Source of the DNA: a virus
Reading direction: 5' to 3' (one strand)
DNA length: 59,764 bases
Virus record (IMG/VR): IMGVR_UViG_3300017971_004765
Location: 1 to 59,764 of that record
Each line of letters starts with the position of its first letter. Position 1 is the first letter of the stretch. Below the pieces are notes generated by a model. The model made no database searches. It had not been told where the DNA came from and saw only the letters and a program-made list of their open reading frames with translations. Both the position numbers and the translations under genes were made by a program. Positions 31,642 through 40,966 of the stretch are shown piece after piece.

Positions 31642-32504
31642 CTATATTCAAGATACTCTATGGATTTTATAGCCGCATCTCCATTACCAAAATCTTCCTT
31701 TGTTACTCCATCAAATTCGTGGAACGGGCGCAGCGAAGTCACGGGGGTATCTAGCCATATAGACTCTCTGTATACTCCGCCAGAATCCGTATAAACGTGG
31801 TTAGCGTCACATATAAGTTTCAACATTTCTGAATGCTGTACTGGATCATTGACAATGAAATCCTTGGGTATCAGAGATGAATCAAAGTTATCTCTAACCC
31901 TTGGGTGCATTATCCACAATACGGGCAGATCCCTGGGGATCGTTTCTAGCATCTCTGAGAGCACTGGCATAGAATCTTGCCTGTGGACAGTCAGCAAATT
32001 GTATGCCTGATATAGTCTGTCCCCCTCTGTCAATGGCGGAATCTCCAGCAAGTCTAGCAGCACATCTCCCACAAAAACAGCATCCCCAAGACATCTTTCG
32101 TCTAGTAAGTTGTAATAAGACTGTTTCGTTGGACATAAATTCACATCTGACATATGGTCTACCCCCCTCCTGATAAATTCTTCTGGTATTGGGTCGGAAC
32201 ATCTCAAGCCCGCCTCTACGTGAACCAGGGGATAGTTGTATTTTTTTGCAATACCAGAAGCCTCAACCGTGCAGTTGCAGTCGCCATAAACCAAGATATA
32301 ATCAGGGTTATACTTAGCCAGCGGGTATGGGTCAAAGCCCCGTATCTGGGTGTCGTACTCCTCTGAGAACATCTTGCTCATCTCGAAGTCCCAGTGCTGA
32401 TCTAGCGACATAATCATATGTTCGCAATGATCCTTAGCCGCTCTTTCAATGGCGGCAACCTTTATAAATTGTGGGCGCGTGCCCACCAGCGATAGTAGCT
32501 TCAT
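31638..32504 (-). CDS. UDP-N-acetylglucosamine 2-epimerase-like (WecB family)
   Basis: The product has 288 residues from the ATG at 32504 (ATGA overlap). Motifs in order are LSLVGTRPQFIKVAA, ILVYGDCNCTVEASG, LVHVEAGLRC, LLTVHRQDS and YTDSGGVYRES, all WecB/MnaA landmarks. It should interconvert UDP-GlcNAc and UDP-ManNAc or a similar 2-epimer pair. It is about 80 residues shorter than usual; the missing part lies between the N-terminal strands and VYGDC, so activity may be altered. Confidence 0.8.
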   Translation of the reverse strand: MKLLSLVGTRPQFIKVAAIERAAKDHCEHMIMSLDQHWDFEMSKMFSEEYDTQIRGFDPYPLAKYNPDYILVYGDCNCTVEASGIAKKYNYPLVHVEAGLRCSDPIPEEFIRRGVDHMSDVNLCPTKQSYYNLLDERCLGDAVFVGDVLLDLLEIPPLTEGDRLYQAYNLLTVHRQDSMPVLSEMLETIPRDLPVLWIMHPRVRDNFDSSLIPKDFIVNDPVQHSEMLKLICDANHVYTDSGGVYRESIWLDTPVTSLRPFHEFDGVTKEDFGNGDAAIKSIEYLEYR

Positions 32505-33346
32505 AACCACAACACGTACCTTTTATATTGCTTATATATACCGTTATACTTACTCTTAGAGCGCTTAATACCCTCGTCCTTGCTATTAGGTTCAGGCGAT
32601 GGGGTGACCCCGCCAAGATCATAATAACTGATTCTGCGCTCCCTGGCAATATCCAAGGCCCCCATACGAATAGGTTCTATTGGATACACCTTGCTTGGTA
32701 ACTCAGTTACCCTGGCTACGTGAACCTCTTCTATCCAATCCTTCCCGCATAAGAAAGACATAGCTGATATTAGTTCATTATCAGAGTTATAGGCGCCAAG
32801 CGTAAATGTTGACTCATTTCTCCAAGCCCATATCGCATCAAAGCATCCTCGAGGCCAGGGCGCCAAGCAGAGATCCTGTCTATGCATAAGGTATAATTTG
32901 TGGTACTTTTCAAAGTCATCTTTATCTGATATGAGTTGTATATAGCACCCAGCTTTATCAAAGTTTCTGCAGTTCTGGCGCACCTTCTTTCCTGGGCGCC
33001 AATCCTCGTCTTTAAGATCTATTAGGAATGTTGCCATATCTGTATATCTAAGATTGTTGCCCTGCTCGTATATGTCGTGTATTTCTTCACCGTCACAAGT
33101 ATTAAATGGGTGCTCAACGAAATCAAATATGCTAACGCCATTATTTCTGCATATGTTTATAGCTTCCTTGAATTCTAGGGAACGATCCTCTACTATAGGA
33201 AAATACATAGTCTTTACCCATTTCTTTCCATAAGAATCCAGGGTGACTCGCAGATTTGCACCGCTTCCAAGGGTTAAGCATTGCTCACCCATCATCTTTA
33301 CGTACTCTGGGTAAAATGGAGTATGATCGAATGGCACAGGGATCAT
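32501..33346 (-). CDS. FemAB/GNAT-like aminoacyl- or acyltransferase, copy 2
   Basis: The product has 281 residues from the ATG at 33346, which overlaps the stop of the upstream glycosyltransferase as ATGA. The C-terminal end YYDLGGVTPSPEPNSKDEG followed by RSKSKYNG is the FemAB pattern with an F-K pair partly replaced. Middle strands (FTLGAYNSDNELISAMSFL) match the GNAT core. It is related in layout to the 30405-31124 protein but clearly diverged, suggesting two acceptors. Confidence 0.68.
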   Translation of the reverse strand: MIPVPFDHTPFYPEYVKMMGEQCLTLGSGANLRVTLDSYGKKWVKTMYFPIVEDRSLEFKEAINICRNNGVSIFDFVEHPFNTCDGEEIHDIYEQGNNLRYTDMATFLIDLKDEDWRPGKKVRQNCRNFDKAGCYIQLISDKDDFEKYHKLYLMHRQDLCLAPWPRGCFDAIWAWRNESTFTLGAYNSDNELISAMSFLCGKDWIEEVHVARVTELPSKVYPIEPIRMGALDIARERRISYYDLGGVTPSPEPNSKDEGIKRSKSKYNGIYKQYKRYVLWL

Positions 33347-34347
33347 TTTGGTTTGCTCCTGGCTACACTCTCTTCTATTACGTCTACCAATAGGCGCGCT
33401 TGTGTCTCGTAGTCGTATCTCTTTTCTACCCATTCGCGCATATGCGCCGACGCCTTGGTTTTGTCGCGCTCACTTAGATTGCTCCACCAGCTTAACATTG
33501 TTTTTAATTCATCAAAGTTATCCCACACGCATTCAGGTGGATACATCTCATTTGCCCCATCCCAATGGCGCACCATAGGATACAAACCTGAAAGCATACC
33601 TTCAGCTATGACACAATGTGTTCCTTCCTCTAGGGAGGCGGACAATATTATACTGTTGTCTCTAAACATACTTGATAATTCTTCTTGTGGTACTTTAGGA
33701 GAATACGTAACATTTTTTATCTTTCTAGTCTTTATTACGTCCTGGCAATTAATCCAATATTCTTTGCCATCCTGCTTACCAGGGTCGCCAACTATATTCA
33801 AATTCCAATCTGGCATAGTGCTCATAAATTCTATCATTTCGTAGTGACCCTTCTTCCAGTATATGTTTCCAGCCATCATTATTTCGTTACCGTAAGTTTT
33901 ATCTATTGGTATATCAAATAACTCTGCATTGTAACCGTTATTTATTAGGTGCTGCCTAGATGGTTTCCTCTCTATCCACTGGTTGAATTTTCTCTGGCAC
34001 TGCGGGGCAACAAAGATTAGATCATTAATTACTTCCCAGGGTAGCGTATGAGCAAACTGTTCGTATAGCTCTATTCTATGCAGGCGCACAACAACAGGAA
34101 TTTCTAGCTTGTTTATAGCCTTCCATATTGCCACATCCATAGCCAAATTTTCTGCAAATTCCACATACGCCACATCTATATCGTCGAACATACGGAAGAA
34201 GCGAGCCCTATCAATGAAGTTGTCCCTAGTGAGCAGCATCTCATTCTTTCCTAACGCAAAGAACTTTAGATTCCACTTGCGGCGCTCCATCTCGCTAAAA
34301 ATATTACCCATAAAATTGTTATTCATACTAAATATACCAATATTCAT
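33343..34347 (-). CDS. GT-B glycosyltransferase
   Basis: The product has 334 residues. The start MNIGIFSMNNNFMGNIFSEM fits a first Rossmann strand; the second half has IMMAGNIYWKKGHYEMIEF, LNIVGDPGKQDG and ILSASLEEGTHCVIAEGML (the E-x7-E area). It acts on an NDP-sugar donor, with unknown acceptor. It is coupled to the FemAB-like gene by ATGA. Confidence 0.82.
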   Translation of the reverse strand: MNIGIFSMNNNFMGNIFSEMERRKWNLKFFALGKNEMLLTRDNFIDRARFFRMFDDIDVAYVEFAENLAMDVAIWKAINKLEIPVVVRLHRIELYEQFAHTLPWEVINDLIFVAPQCQRKFNQWIERKPSRQHLINNGYNAELFDIPIDKTYGNEIMMAGNIYWKKGHYEMIEFMSTMPDWNLNIVGDPGKQDGKEYWINCQDVIKTRKIKNVTYSPKVPQEELSSMFRDNSIILSASLEEGTHCVIAEGMLSGLYPMVRHWDGANEMYPPECVWDNFDELKTMLSWWSNLSERDKTKASAHMREWVEKRYDYETQARLLVDVIEESVARSKPK

Positions 34348-34364
34348 TTTTTACACCATTTATT

Positions 34365-34679
34365 CTATTTGTCTTCTATATGGTTTATTCTGATTTTGTT
34401 GGCAATGTACTCGAAGTAATCTGCTACGCTTTTCCAGTCATAGTATGGATTGTTATATTGTTTGCAACAGCTTCCTTTTTTATCTCTGGCTCCGTATCCG
34501 CATACTACGGTCGAGAAGTCCCCATCGCAGTTGCCACACATTGGGCGAGCGGTTAGGAATCCGCAGTATGGACACTTGAGTATTCTTGGGTTATAGGTTT
34601 TAATTCCGTCTAGATGTTTATAACTATTGTGTGGAGGTTCAGGTGTATCCCATCCATCGTATGGTCCTTTTCCTGTCAT
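34365..34679 (-). CDS. Zinc-ribbon protein
   Basis: The product has 104 residues. CPYCGFLTARPMCGNC and CGYGARDKKGSCC give four Cys pairs, enough for one or two zinc ribbons. The N-terminus is Pro- and Gly-rich. It sits one base before the next glycosyltransferase gene stop. The role is unknown; several cassette members of this type suggest scaffolding. Confidence 0.55.
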   Translation of the reverse strand: MTGKGPYDGWDTPEPPHNSYKHLDGIKTYNPRILKCPYCGFLTARPMCGNCDGDFSTVVCGYGARDKKGSCCKQYNNPYYDWKSVADYFEYIANKIRINHIEDK

Positions 34680-34680
34680 T

Positions 34681-35697
34681 TTACCATCTCAACTTAGACA
34701 CATCTATAAATTCATATATATTTTGTTCCTCAATAGCAGCTTTCTTCCATATGTCACTGAACTTTTTGTGCCAATATGGATCATCGCCGTTAACCAAATG
34801 ATTGTATAAGTGTATTTGACGAGGGGCAACTGACTCATAAGATATGAACCATTCAGCCCACTCTCTAGATTTCTTTTTTATATCAATTAGATCTTTCGGG
34901 TTATCCAACAAGAACTTTATTGTGGCTTTTAATTCTTCCTCAGAATTGGGTGAGAGAACAGGACACTTTGGACGATTAACGCGTGATATAGGTTGCATAC
35001 GAGAAATGGTGGCTAGCCCAAAACAAAGCGCTTCATTTTCAGAAGCGCCAATGTCCCCAGGTCTCATCTGACCATAGAGAATATCAGAATGACGCTTAGC
35101 ATCTAGCGAAGCTTCGTAACTTTCACCCTCTAACATTATAACTTCAACATCTAAATCAGATACTGATTCTATAAACATATCTGTGTCTTTATAATCCCTT
35201 CTGCTAGGTGTGTGCACTAATCTTATAGGATTACTCAACTCGGGCCAACTATCACAAGTTTTCCATAGATGCGTAGGATAAGCCATAGGAATAAAATAAT
35301 ATCTCGGTGCAAAGCGACCCAATTCATCTGTAGTTAGTATACATAATGGGAACTTCCGTGTTCCCTTAATGAAACTTGATAACGTGTCAAGCTGAGCATT
35401 AAAAATGAATCTACCAGCCATCCTTAAAAACCCGCCTCTAAACTCCCAAACTATAGGTTTTTCTTCTTCGTCTACCCCCATACTAATTAAGCTGGTATCA
35501 GATATATGAATTATATCTGCCCACTTCAATAAGTCTTTGTCAGGCTCTTCTATATTCCATTCTAAATCTCTTTTGCTTTTCTCGTTAACCGAAGCCAGTA
35601 TCACACTATGCTCATCTCCATAGATATGCCTAATTGCTTCAGCTCTATGCCAATTACCATCACCCATATCTGTCCAAGAAAGATAAAGAATATTCAT
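34681..35697 (-). CDS. GT-B glycosyltransferase, paralogue A
   Basis: The product has 338 residues and is a clear paralogue of the 39369-40364 protein: both begin MNILYxSWTDMGxGNW and share EFRGGFLRM, ELGRFxPR, TPSRRDYKDTD and SFES/SYESVAPR. The donor-site loop is GASENEALCFGLATISR. Two copies of the same enzyme type suggest two similar sugar links in the glycan. It overlaps the radical SAM gene by 4 nt. Confidence 0.75.
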   Translation of the reverse strand: MNILYLSWTDMGDGNWHRAEAIRHIYGDEHSVILASVNEKSKRDLEWNIEEPDKDLLKWADIIHISDTSLISMGVDEEEKPIVWEFRGGFLRMAGRFIFNAQLDTLSSFIKGTRKFPLCILTTDELGRFAPRYYFIPMAYPTHLWKTCDSWPELSNPIRLVHTPSRRDYKDTDMFIESVSDLDVEVIMLEGESYEASLDAKRHSDILYGQMRPGDIGASENEALCFGLATISRMQPISRVNRPKCPVLSPNSEEELKATIKFLLDNPKDLIDIKKKSREWAEWFISYESVAPRQIHLYNHLVNGDDPYWHKKFSDIWKKAAIEEQNIYEFIDVSKLRW

Positions 35698-36986
35698 TCT
35701 TGCTTGCCCCCCCTATAAGTATCATAAGCATATCGCTGAAGCTCCAGAAGGCGCTCCTTGGAAAGATTATGCTCTATCGTAGGAGAATAATAAAAGCAGT
35801 AGTCATCGAAATTGCTGCTCTTTATGGCTCCGAGATCCCGAGCCGTTTTTTCCATTTCTGTTCCAGGTAGAGGAATCGCTATAGTGAACTGGGCATTTTC
35901 TGTGTCCAACTCCTTAGCAAAATCAATTGTCTGCATTATAGTTTCTTCTGTATCGTAAGGAACACCTATCATATAGTTGCCCAGAATCTTAATTCCAGCT
36001 TCTTTAGTCATCCTTACAGCTTCCCTGGATTGTTCTATAGTTATTCCTTTTCTCAGGGACTTTAGTATATCGTTGTTACCAGACTCAAATCCGTATGTTA
36101 TTCTGTCACAGCCAGCTTCTTTGGCTAGCCCTAGTAATTCGGGGTCAACCCTATCAACGCGCGTACTGAACCTAAAAGATATATCCAGGGTGTTCTCTAT
36201 CATACCATTAAATATATCTATGGCGCGCTGCCTATGCATTGTGAATGTGTCATCCGAAATTATAACATTGTGTATCTTATATACATCAACTATTTCTTTC
36301 ATTTCTGCTATAACATTTGCTGGGCTCCTATAACGAATCTTCTTGCCAAATATTGCGCCAGAGCCGCAGAAAGTGCAGTGGTACGGGCAGCCCCTGGAAG
36401 TAACAACTAGCGTCGTGGGCTTACCAGTATATACGTTTGTATAAAGAGAGTTATCAACCAAGTCGCGCGCAGGGAAAGGCAAAGCATCCAAATTATCTAC
36501 AATTGGGGTCTTGTATATTCCGTGCATTTTTGCTTTCTTGTTCCTGCCAGCTTCAAACATAAGCGGCGCCGCTGGTTCCCCCTCGCCCTGCACAATGAAA
36601 TCAAAGTTCTTATCCAGTAGGGTTTCCGGGGCGGCTGAGGCATGCGGGCCACCAATAACTTGGACCACATCATCAAGTTCGTAACTTATCATGCCAGCTA
36701 TATTATTACAGGTATTTACTAGCGGAGTAGTTGCAGTATAACCAACAACATCAGGATAATTATCAATGATATATTTTTCCTCATCCATAATATTCCTTGC
36801 TTCGGCGTCAAGGATACTTACTCCCACGCCAGCATCCTGCAAAACTGCAGCGATATACATAAGCCCGATAGGATTGGACTTGCCGTGTTCCTTGTCGTTG
36901 GGGAGCACGCTACGCCTCATATTTCGGTACACTACGCTATTGTTTGGGTGCACCAGCATTATTTCTACATCTTCAAGGCTTTTCAT
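35694..36986 (-). CDS. B12-binding-type radical SAM enzyme
   Basis: The product has 430 residues. Residues 1-170 form a B12-binding-like domain (SNPIGLMYIAAVLQDAGVGV, VQVIGGPHASAAPETLL, VQGEGE). The radical SAM cluster is C200, C204, C207 in TSRGCPYHCTFCGSG, with SAM-site strands RITYGFESGNNDILKSLRKG and ILGNYMIGVPYDTEET. It lacks the DxHxxG metal of classic cobalamin binders, as many members do. It may C-methylate or rearrange a sugar or lipid of the glycan. Confidence 0.85.
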   Translation of the reverse strand: MKSLEDVEIMLVHPNNSVVYRNMRRSVLPNDKEHGKSNPIGLMYIAAVLQDAGVGVSILDAEARNIMDEEKYIIDNYPDVVGYTATTPLVNTCNNIAGMISYELDDVVQVIGGPHASAAPETLLDKNFDFIVQGEGEPAAPLMFEAGRNKKAKMHGIYKTPIVDNLDALPFPARDLVDNSLYTNVYTGKPTTLVVTSRGCPYHCTFCGSGAIFGKKIRYRSPANVIAEMKEIVDVYKIHNVIISDDTFTMHRQRAIDIFNGMIENTLDISFRFSTRVDRVDPELLGLAKEAGCDRITYGFESGNNDILKSLRKGITIEQSREAVRMTKEAGIKILGNYMIGVPYDTEETIMQTIDFAKELDTENAQFTIAIPLPGTEMEKTARDLGAIKSSNFDDYCFYYSPTIEHNLSKERLLELQRYAYDTYRGGKQE

Positions 36987-37383
36987 AACCCTTCCATACC
37001 CCCTTGTTTACAGCTGGCGCGCCTGCCCAGAGTTCCCCGTCCAGCACCATAGTCCCCCTCTTGACAAAACTATTCGCGCCAATAATTCCGCCCCTCCCTA
37101 TAAAAACATTTGGTTCTATTACGGCATTGCTGCCAATGAATACATCGTTATCAATAGTTACGCTAGCCTTGTATGATTTGCCGCCCTCGTTTGTGTGCGT
37201 GTATATCTTTACCCCTGCGCATATAGTAACGTTGTCGCCAATAACAATGTCCTTATGGTAACCGTCCAGAATAACCCAGGGGCCAATCCAGCAACACTTG
37301 CCCATCTTTACGTTGCCGCTAATCAGCCGCTCGCACTCGCCAGCGAACTCGAGCGTCCTGACAGAATTACTATACTCGCTCAA
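36973..37383 (-). CDS. Hexapeptide-repeat acyltransferase, copy 1
   Basis: The product has 136 residues from TTG at 37383. Hexapeptide turns IVIGDNVTICAGVKI, VTIDNDVFIGSNAVIEP and VFIGRGGIIGANS build a left-handed beta-helix, followed by the usual WAGAPAV end loop. Members acetylate aminosugars or sugar hydroxyls; a His near IYTHTNEGG may be the catalytic base. It overlaps both neighbours by 14 nt. Confidence 0.85.
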   Translation of the reverse strand: MSEYSNSVRTLEFAGECERLISGNVKMGKCCWIGPWVILDGYHKDIVIGDNVTICAGVKIYTHTNEGGKSYKASVTIDNDVFIGSNAVIEPNVFIGRGGIIGANSFVKRGTMVLDGELWAGAPAVNKGVWKGYEKP

Positions 37384-38077
37384 ACAACATCACTATACCA
37401 TTATATACATCTTTACCCTTTTCCTGGTAAGTAATAACTTCCCTGCACTCGAAACCATTCTCCTTAAGAATCCTTGATGACTCAAGCGCGGGATCCGGGT
37501 AAGTCTGTATCAAAACGTAATGCACATTCGGGAGGGTCTTCAATGCGCCAGCCAAAACCTTAGGATCATATCCATTTACAGTTATCTTCAATACATCTAT
37601 ATTATTGATATTATGGTTATGGCAAAAATTATCCAAAGTTTCGGTAGTAACATTGATAGGAATCTTCTTCCCAGGTCTATATTTCTTTATCATAGATTCT
37701 CCAGAAACACCATCAGACTCAGTGTAGAGCTTAGTTTTCTTGCCGCCAACATCGGAAAGCGCCAGCATAAAGCCGCTAACCCTGACCCCATAGAGAGAGG
37801 CATTCGCTTTCATACAATAGAACGTAATGGGATTGGGTTCAAAAGCATATATCTTGCCTTTCTTACCAGCTGCCAGCGCCGCTGGGATAGTGTACTCGCC
37901 AGTGGTGGCGCCCACATCGAATATAACGTCGCCAGGAGAAATAATATCTATGTATCTCTTGTGTTTATCCACAAATGAAAGCGCCCAAAAAATTATAGAA
38001 GAATCTATAAATGGGGAACACCATTTTCTACCGTCTTTTAGATGGGCAGTATAAACCTTGTAATCCTTGTCTGGCAC
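37370..38077 (-). CDS. FkbM-family methyltransferase
   Basis: The product has 235 residues from GTG at 38077, which shares one base with the stop of the upstream gene and has GGGGTGG before it. DVGATTGEYTIPAALAAGKK is the SAM motif, IYAFEPNPITFYCMKANA the second strand and IDVLKITVNGYDPKVLAGAL the FkbM signature. These enzymes O-methylate sugars in many surface glycans. Confidence 0.85.
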   Translation of the reverse strand: MPDKDYKVYTAHLKDGRKWCSPFIDSSIIFWALSFVDKHKRYIDIISPGDVIFDVGATTGEYTIPAALAAGKKGKIYAFEPNPITFYCMKANASLYGVRVSGFMLALSDVGGKKTKLYTESDGVSGESMIKKYRPGKKIPINVTTETLDNFCHNHNINNIDVLKITVNGYDPKVLAGALKTLPNVHYVLIQTYPDPALESSRILKENGFECREVITYQEKGKDVYNGIVMLFERV

Positions 38078-39372
38078 TAAAACCACCCCAATTTATCTTC
38101 GTATTTGTCCAAATACCCCTTCAGGGCAGGGAAGGCGCCCTCATCACCGATATACGCGCCGTCTATGTAAACAGCGTCTCCCAGGTGACCAATAGTCCTG
38201 GCAGCAACCAAGTTTTCGTTCCTGGGGGAGCTTTCTAGGTTCGCTATAGCAGTAAAGACGCCACCTTCTATCTTCTCTAGCGCCCAGCTATCAGTGAATA
38301 TCTGGCGCTCATAGGGTAGGGTATTAAGTGCATATCCATCCAAAACAGAAGGAACATTTACACCTGCAGCGTCCAAAATAGTTGGAACGATATCAACCAA
38401 GCTACAGAGACGCTTGGGGTGCTTGGAAACTGGGAAACCCTTGGTAATTAACGGTATTCTTATAGCTTCTTCGGATACGGATGGAGAATTACAGAAGTTT
38501 CCATTATGCTCCATCTCCCCGTGATCAGATGTAAGTATTATTTTTACCTCAGGATCATACTCTTCTAGTTTTACTATCAGGTTGGCGAGCTTGGAGCAAT
38601 CAAATAAGCTAACGCCTTCAACGTATAGCTTTACCATCTCCTCTAGCAATGAGTTATCTTCCTTAAGTTTCTCGCGCAGAGCAAAATCGAAAGCTCTAAA
38701 GTATGCCAGCTCTTGAAGAGCATATGGGAAGCTGTTATAACCACCTATCCTGTTTACTTCTTCTAGCGCTCTTTCCGATAAGTCAAACAAACTAATGTCG
38801 TGGCGATCACATATTCTCTTTATCCTTGGTATATATGAACCATTGTTTTGTGATATTCTATCTGCCCCACCAGTTTCATAATAATAAGGCTTATGAACAT
38901 CGAACAGGTGGAAAAAGAAAAAGTTGTTTTTCCCAACGATATTATTATCGAAAACATCTTCTATATACATATCTTCGTCGCCCTCAAGGGGCTCAAACAC
39001 GAGATTAAATCCACGAGTTATGCGCTGCGTCTCGAAAGTTGGATGCTCTACCCAGGCAATGTTGAAATATCCATTGCTACTAAGCATTTGCGGCAATGTC
39101 GGGTAACTCTTGGTCATCCCAGAAAAGAACGTAACCGTCTTGTGCTTATTCGGGTAAACCCCCGTCAACATAGATGCGTGCGAAGAAGGAGTATATGACG
39201 CGGGCGCATATGCGTTAGGAAAGAATTGTCCGTCCTCAGCCAGGAAATCCATAGTTGGAGTATACACCATATCTTTGGTTATGCCATACTTTTCTAGTTT
39301 AGATATATCGTTGAAACAAGATAAACAATCCAGGCGCAAATCATCCACAGAAATCAATACAATATTAGTCAC
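38077..39372 (-). CDS. Alkaline-phosphatase superfamily (sulfatase-like) enzyme
   Basis: The product has 431 residues from GTG at 39372 (GTGA overlap, GGAGGTG upstream). Metal sites are NIVLISVDDLRLDCL at the start and ILTSDHGEMEHNG near residue 290. The nucleophile region reads SYTPSSHASMLTGVYP, with Thr or Ser where sulfatases have Cys/Ser, so it is more likely a phosphatase or phospho-sugar/phosphoglycerol transferase than a formylglycine sulfatase. It may add or remove a phosphate-type group on the glycan. Confidence 0.78.
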   Translation of the reverse strand: MTNIVLISVDDLRLDCLSCFNDISKLEKYGITKDMVYTPTMDFLAEDGQFFPNAYAPASYTPSSHASMLTGVYPNKHKTVTFFSGMTKSYPTLPQMLSSNGYFNIAWVEHPTFETQRITRGFNLVFEPLEGDEDMYIEDVFDNNIVGKNNFFFFHLFDVHKPYYYETGGADRISQNNGSYIPRIKRICDRHDISLFDLSERALEEVNRIGGYNSFPYALQELAYFRAFDFALREKLKEDNSLLEEMVKLYVEGVSLFDCSKLANLIVKLEEYDPEVKIILTSDHGEMEHNGNFCNSPSVSEEAIRIPLITKGFPVSKHPKRLCSLVDIVPTILDAAGVNVPSVLDGYALNTLPYERQIFTDSWALEKIEGGVFTAIANLESSPRNENLVAARTIGHLGDAVYIDGAYIGDEGAFPALKGYLDKYEDKLGWF

Positions 39373-40364
39373 CAGCGCACCTCCATAGGTTCCCAAAATT
39401 CCTCTATACCGTAATGCTCCTTAGCTGCCTGTTTCCATATCTTTGAATGCTCGTCCCACCAGTATTGATCGTCGCCAAACATAACGTACTCATAGAAAGC
39501 CTCCATTCTAGGGGCGACACTCTCGAAAGATAGGAACCAGGATGCCCAGCTGCGCGACTTCTCCTTCATAAGTTTGCAGAAGTCATCATTGGACGCGAGG
39601 GCACTAAGAACATTTCTCAAGTCTTCTTTATTGCCAACATTTATTATTGGGCACATAGGATTATGAACCCTGACTATTGGTTGAAGGCGGCACACAACAG
39701 CCATACCCATAGCGAGCGCCTCTTTGCTCGAGCCGCCAAAGTTACCAGCCTTGAACTTATCGAAATAAACGTCGCACTCTTTCTTTGCTTCTATGGCGGC
39801 GCTCGGAGGCTGATCCTCGATTATAGTTAGCTCAACATCATCCAGGGAATTACAAACCTCTATCAAAACGTCGGTGTCCTTGTAGTCCCTGCGAGAAGGA
39901 GTCTGGAGAACTTTCAGTGGGTGTCTTGGCTCGGGCCACTCAGGATAAGGAATACTCATAGCGTTAATATCAAATGGAATAGGGATATAATGGAACCTTG
40001 GGACAAAGCGACCAAGTTCTGGGACAGTTATAATTGGAATCTTGTATTTGGCTTGATAATTCCAGAAACCCCTGGACAGCATTCTAAGAAATCCGCCCCT
40101 AAACTCGAGGACAAAATTTGGGTGCTTATCTAAACCAAACTGAGTAGGGAAAGTGTCGCTCTGGTGGATAACATCTGCCCACTCTATGGCTTCCTCTGGA
40201 GGCTTAGCATTATTTGTGTCTTTTCTTGCTTCAGACATATCATAGTTGCTCATACCATTCAGAGACCAGCACTTGGCATTACTATTCGTACACTTGTTTA
40301 TAGCCTGGGCGCGGAACCAGTTGCCGCTGCCCATATCTGTCCAAGAAACATATAATATATTCAT
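39369..40364 (-). CDS. GT-B glycosyltransferase, paralogue B
   Basis: The product has 331 residues from the ATG at 40364, overlapping the PIG-L stop as ATGA. It is a paralogue of the 34681-35697 protein over its full length. The donor loop is GGSSKEALAMGMAVVCR. Paralogues A and B lie 4 kb apart in the same operon, which argues for two related glycosidic links. Confidence 0.75.
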   Translation of the reverse strand: MNILYVSWTDMGSGNWFRAQAINKCTNSNAKCWSLNGMSNYDMSEARKDTNNAKPPEEAIEWADVIHQSDTFPTQFGLDKHPNFVLEFRGGFLRMLSRGFWNYQAKYKIPIITVPELGRFVPRFHYIPIPFDINAMSIPYPEWPEPRHPLKVLQTPSRRDYKDTDVLIEVCNSLDDVELTIIEDQPPSAAIEAKKECDVYFDKFKAGNFGGSSKEALAMGMAVVCRLQPIVRVHNPMCPIINVGNKEDLRNVLSALASNDDFCKLMKEKSRSWASWFLSFESVAPRMEAFYEYVMFGDDQYWWDEHSKIWKQAAKEHYGIEEFWEPMEVRW

Positions 40365-40966
40365 TTCTTCACATACCTGATACACTCGAAGCCTTCTGCG
40401 TACTCTACGCCAACCTTCCAGCCAACGTGCTCTGCCAGACCCCTTATCTTCTCGGGCTTAATGTATAGCCTGCCCCCCTGACTGGCATACGAATCCAGGG
40501 CCTCAATCTTTTTATCTAATGCAGTGGACCTAATGGGGATAAATACATCATATGGCTCTACGCGGCAATTCCAGGGTTGTATGTAACCAAAAACACTGCA
40601 AGACTTGAAAACCTTTATTGCTTCCCTGTACACGGCATTATGGTCCTGGTGCATATCTTCTGAGCAGGGCACATATACTGCCTCTATACCTGGGAGCTTG
40701 AAACGGATCTTCAACTGTTCCATAATTACGCGAATTTTTTCTCCATCAGAATCCATATGCTTATTGGTTAAATCATACTTGAATCTTAACCATTTACATA
40801 CATTCAAGATATCCAGGGAAGAATTCCACTCGTTCTCGAGATTTTCGCTAACGTCGGGGCACATAGAGAAAGTAACCACGGCTGCCTCGTCATCCCTCAG
40901 AGTAGACAGATAGCCGCCGCAGCCCAGCTCAACGTCGTCTGGGTGCGCCCCGAAGAAGAGGATCAA
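40361..40966 (-). CDS. PIG-L/LmbE-family N-deacetylase
   Basis: The product has 201 residues from TTG at 40966, overlapping the previous stop as TTGA. FFGAHPDDVELGCGG is the zinc-site signature with its Asp pair, and EDMHQDHNAV supplies the second metal His and the general base region. It should remove the acetyl group from an N-acetylated sugar, making the free amine used by the FemAB-like or hexapeptide enzymes. Confidence 0.87.
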   Translation of the reverse strand: MILFFGAHPDDVELGCGGYLSTLRDDEAAVVTFSMCPDVSENLENEWNSSLDILNVCKWLRFKYDLTNKHMDSDGEKIRVIMEQLKIRFKLPGIEAVYVPCSEDMHQDHNAVYREAIKVFKSCSVFGYIQPWNCRVEPYDVFIPIRSTALDKKIEALDSYASQGGRLYIKPEKIRGLAEHVGWKVGVEYAEGFECIRYVKK

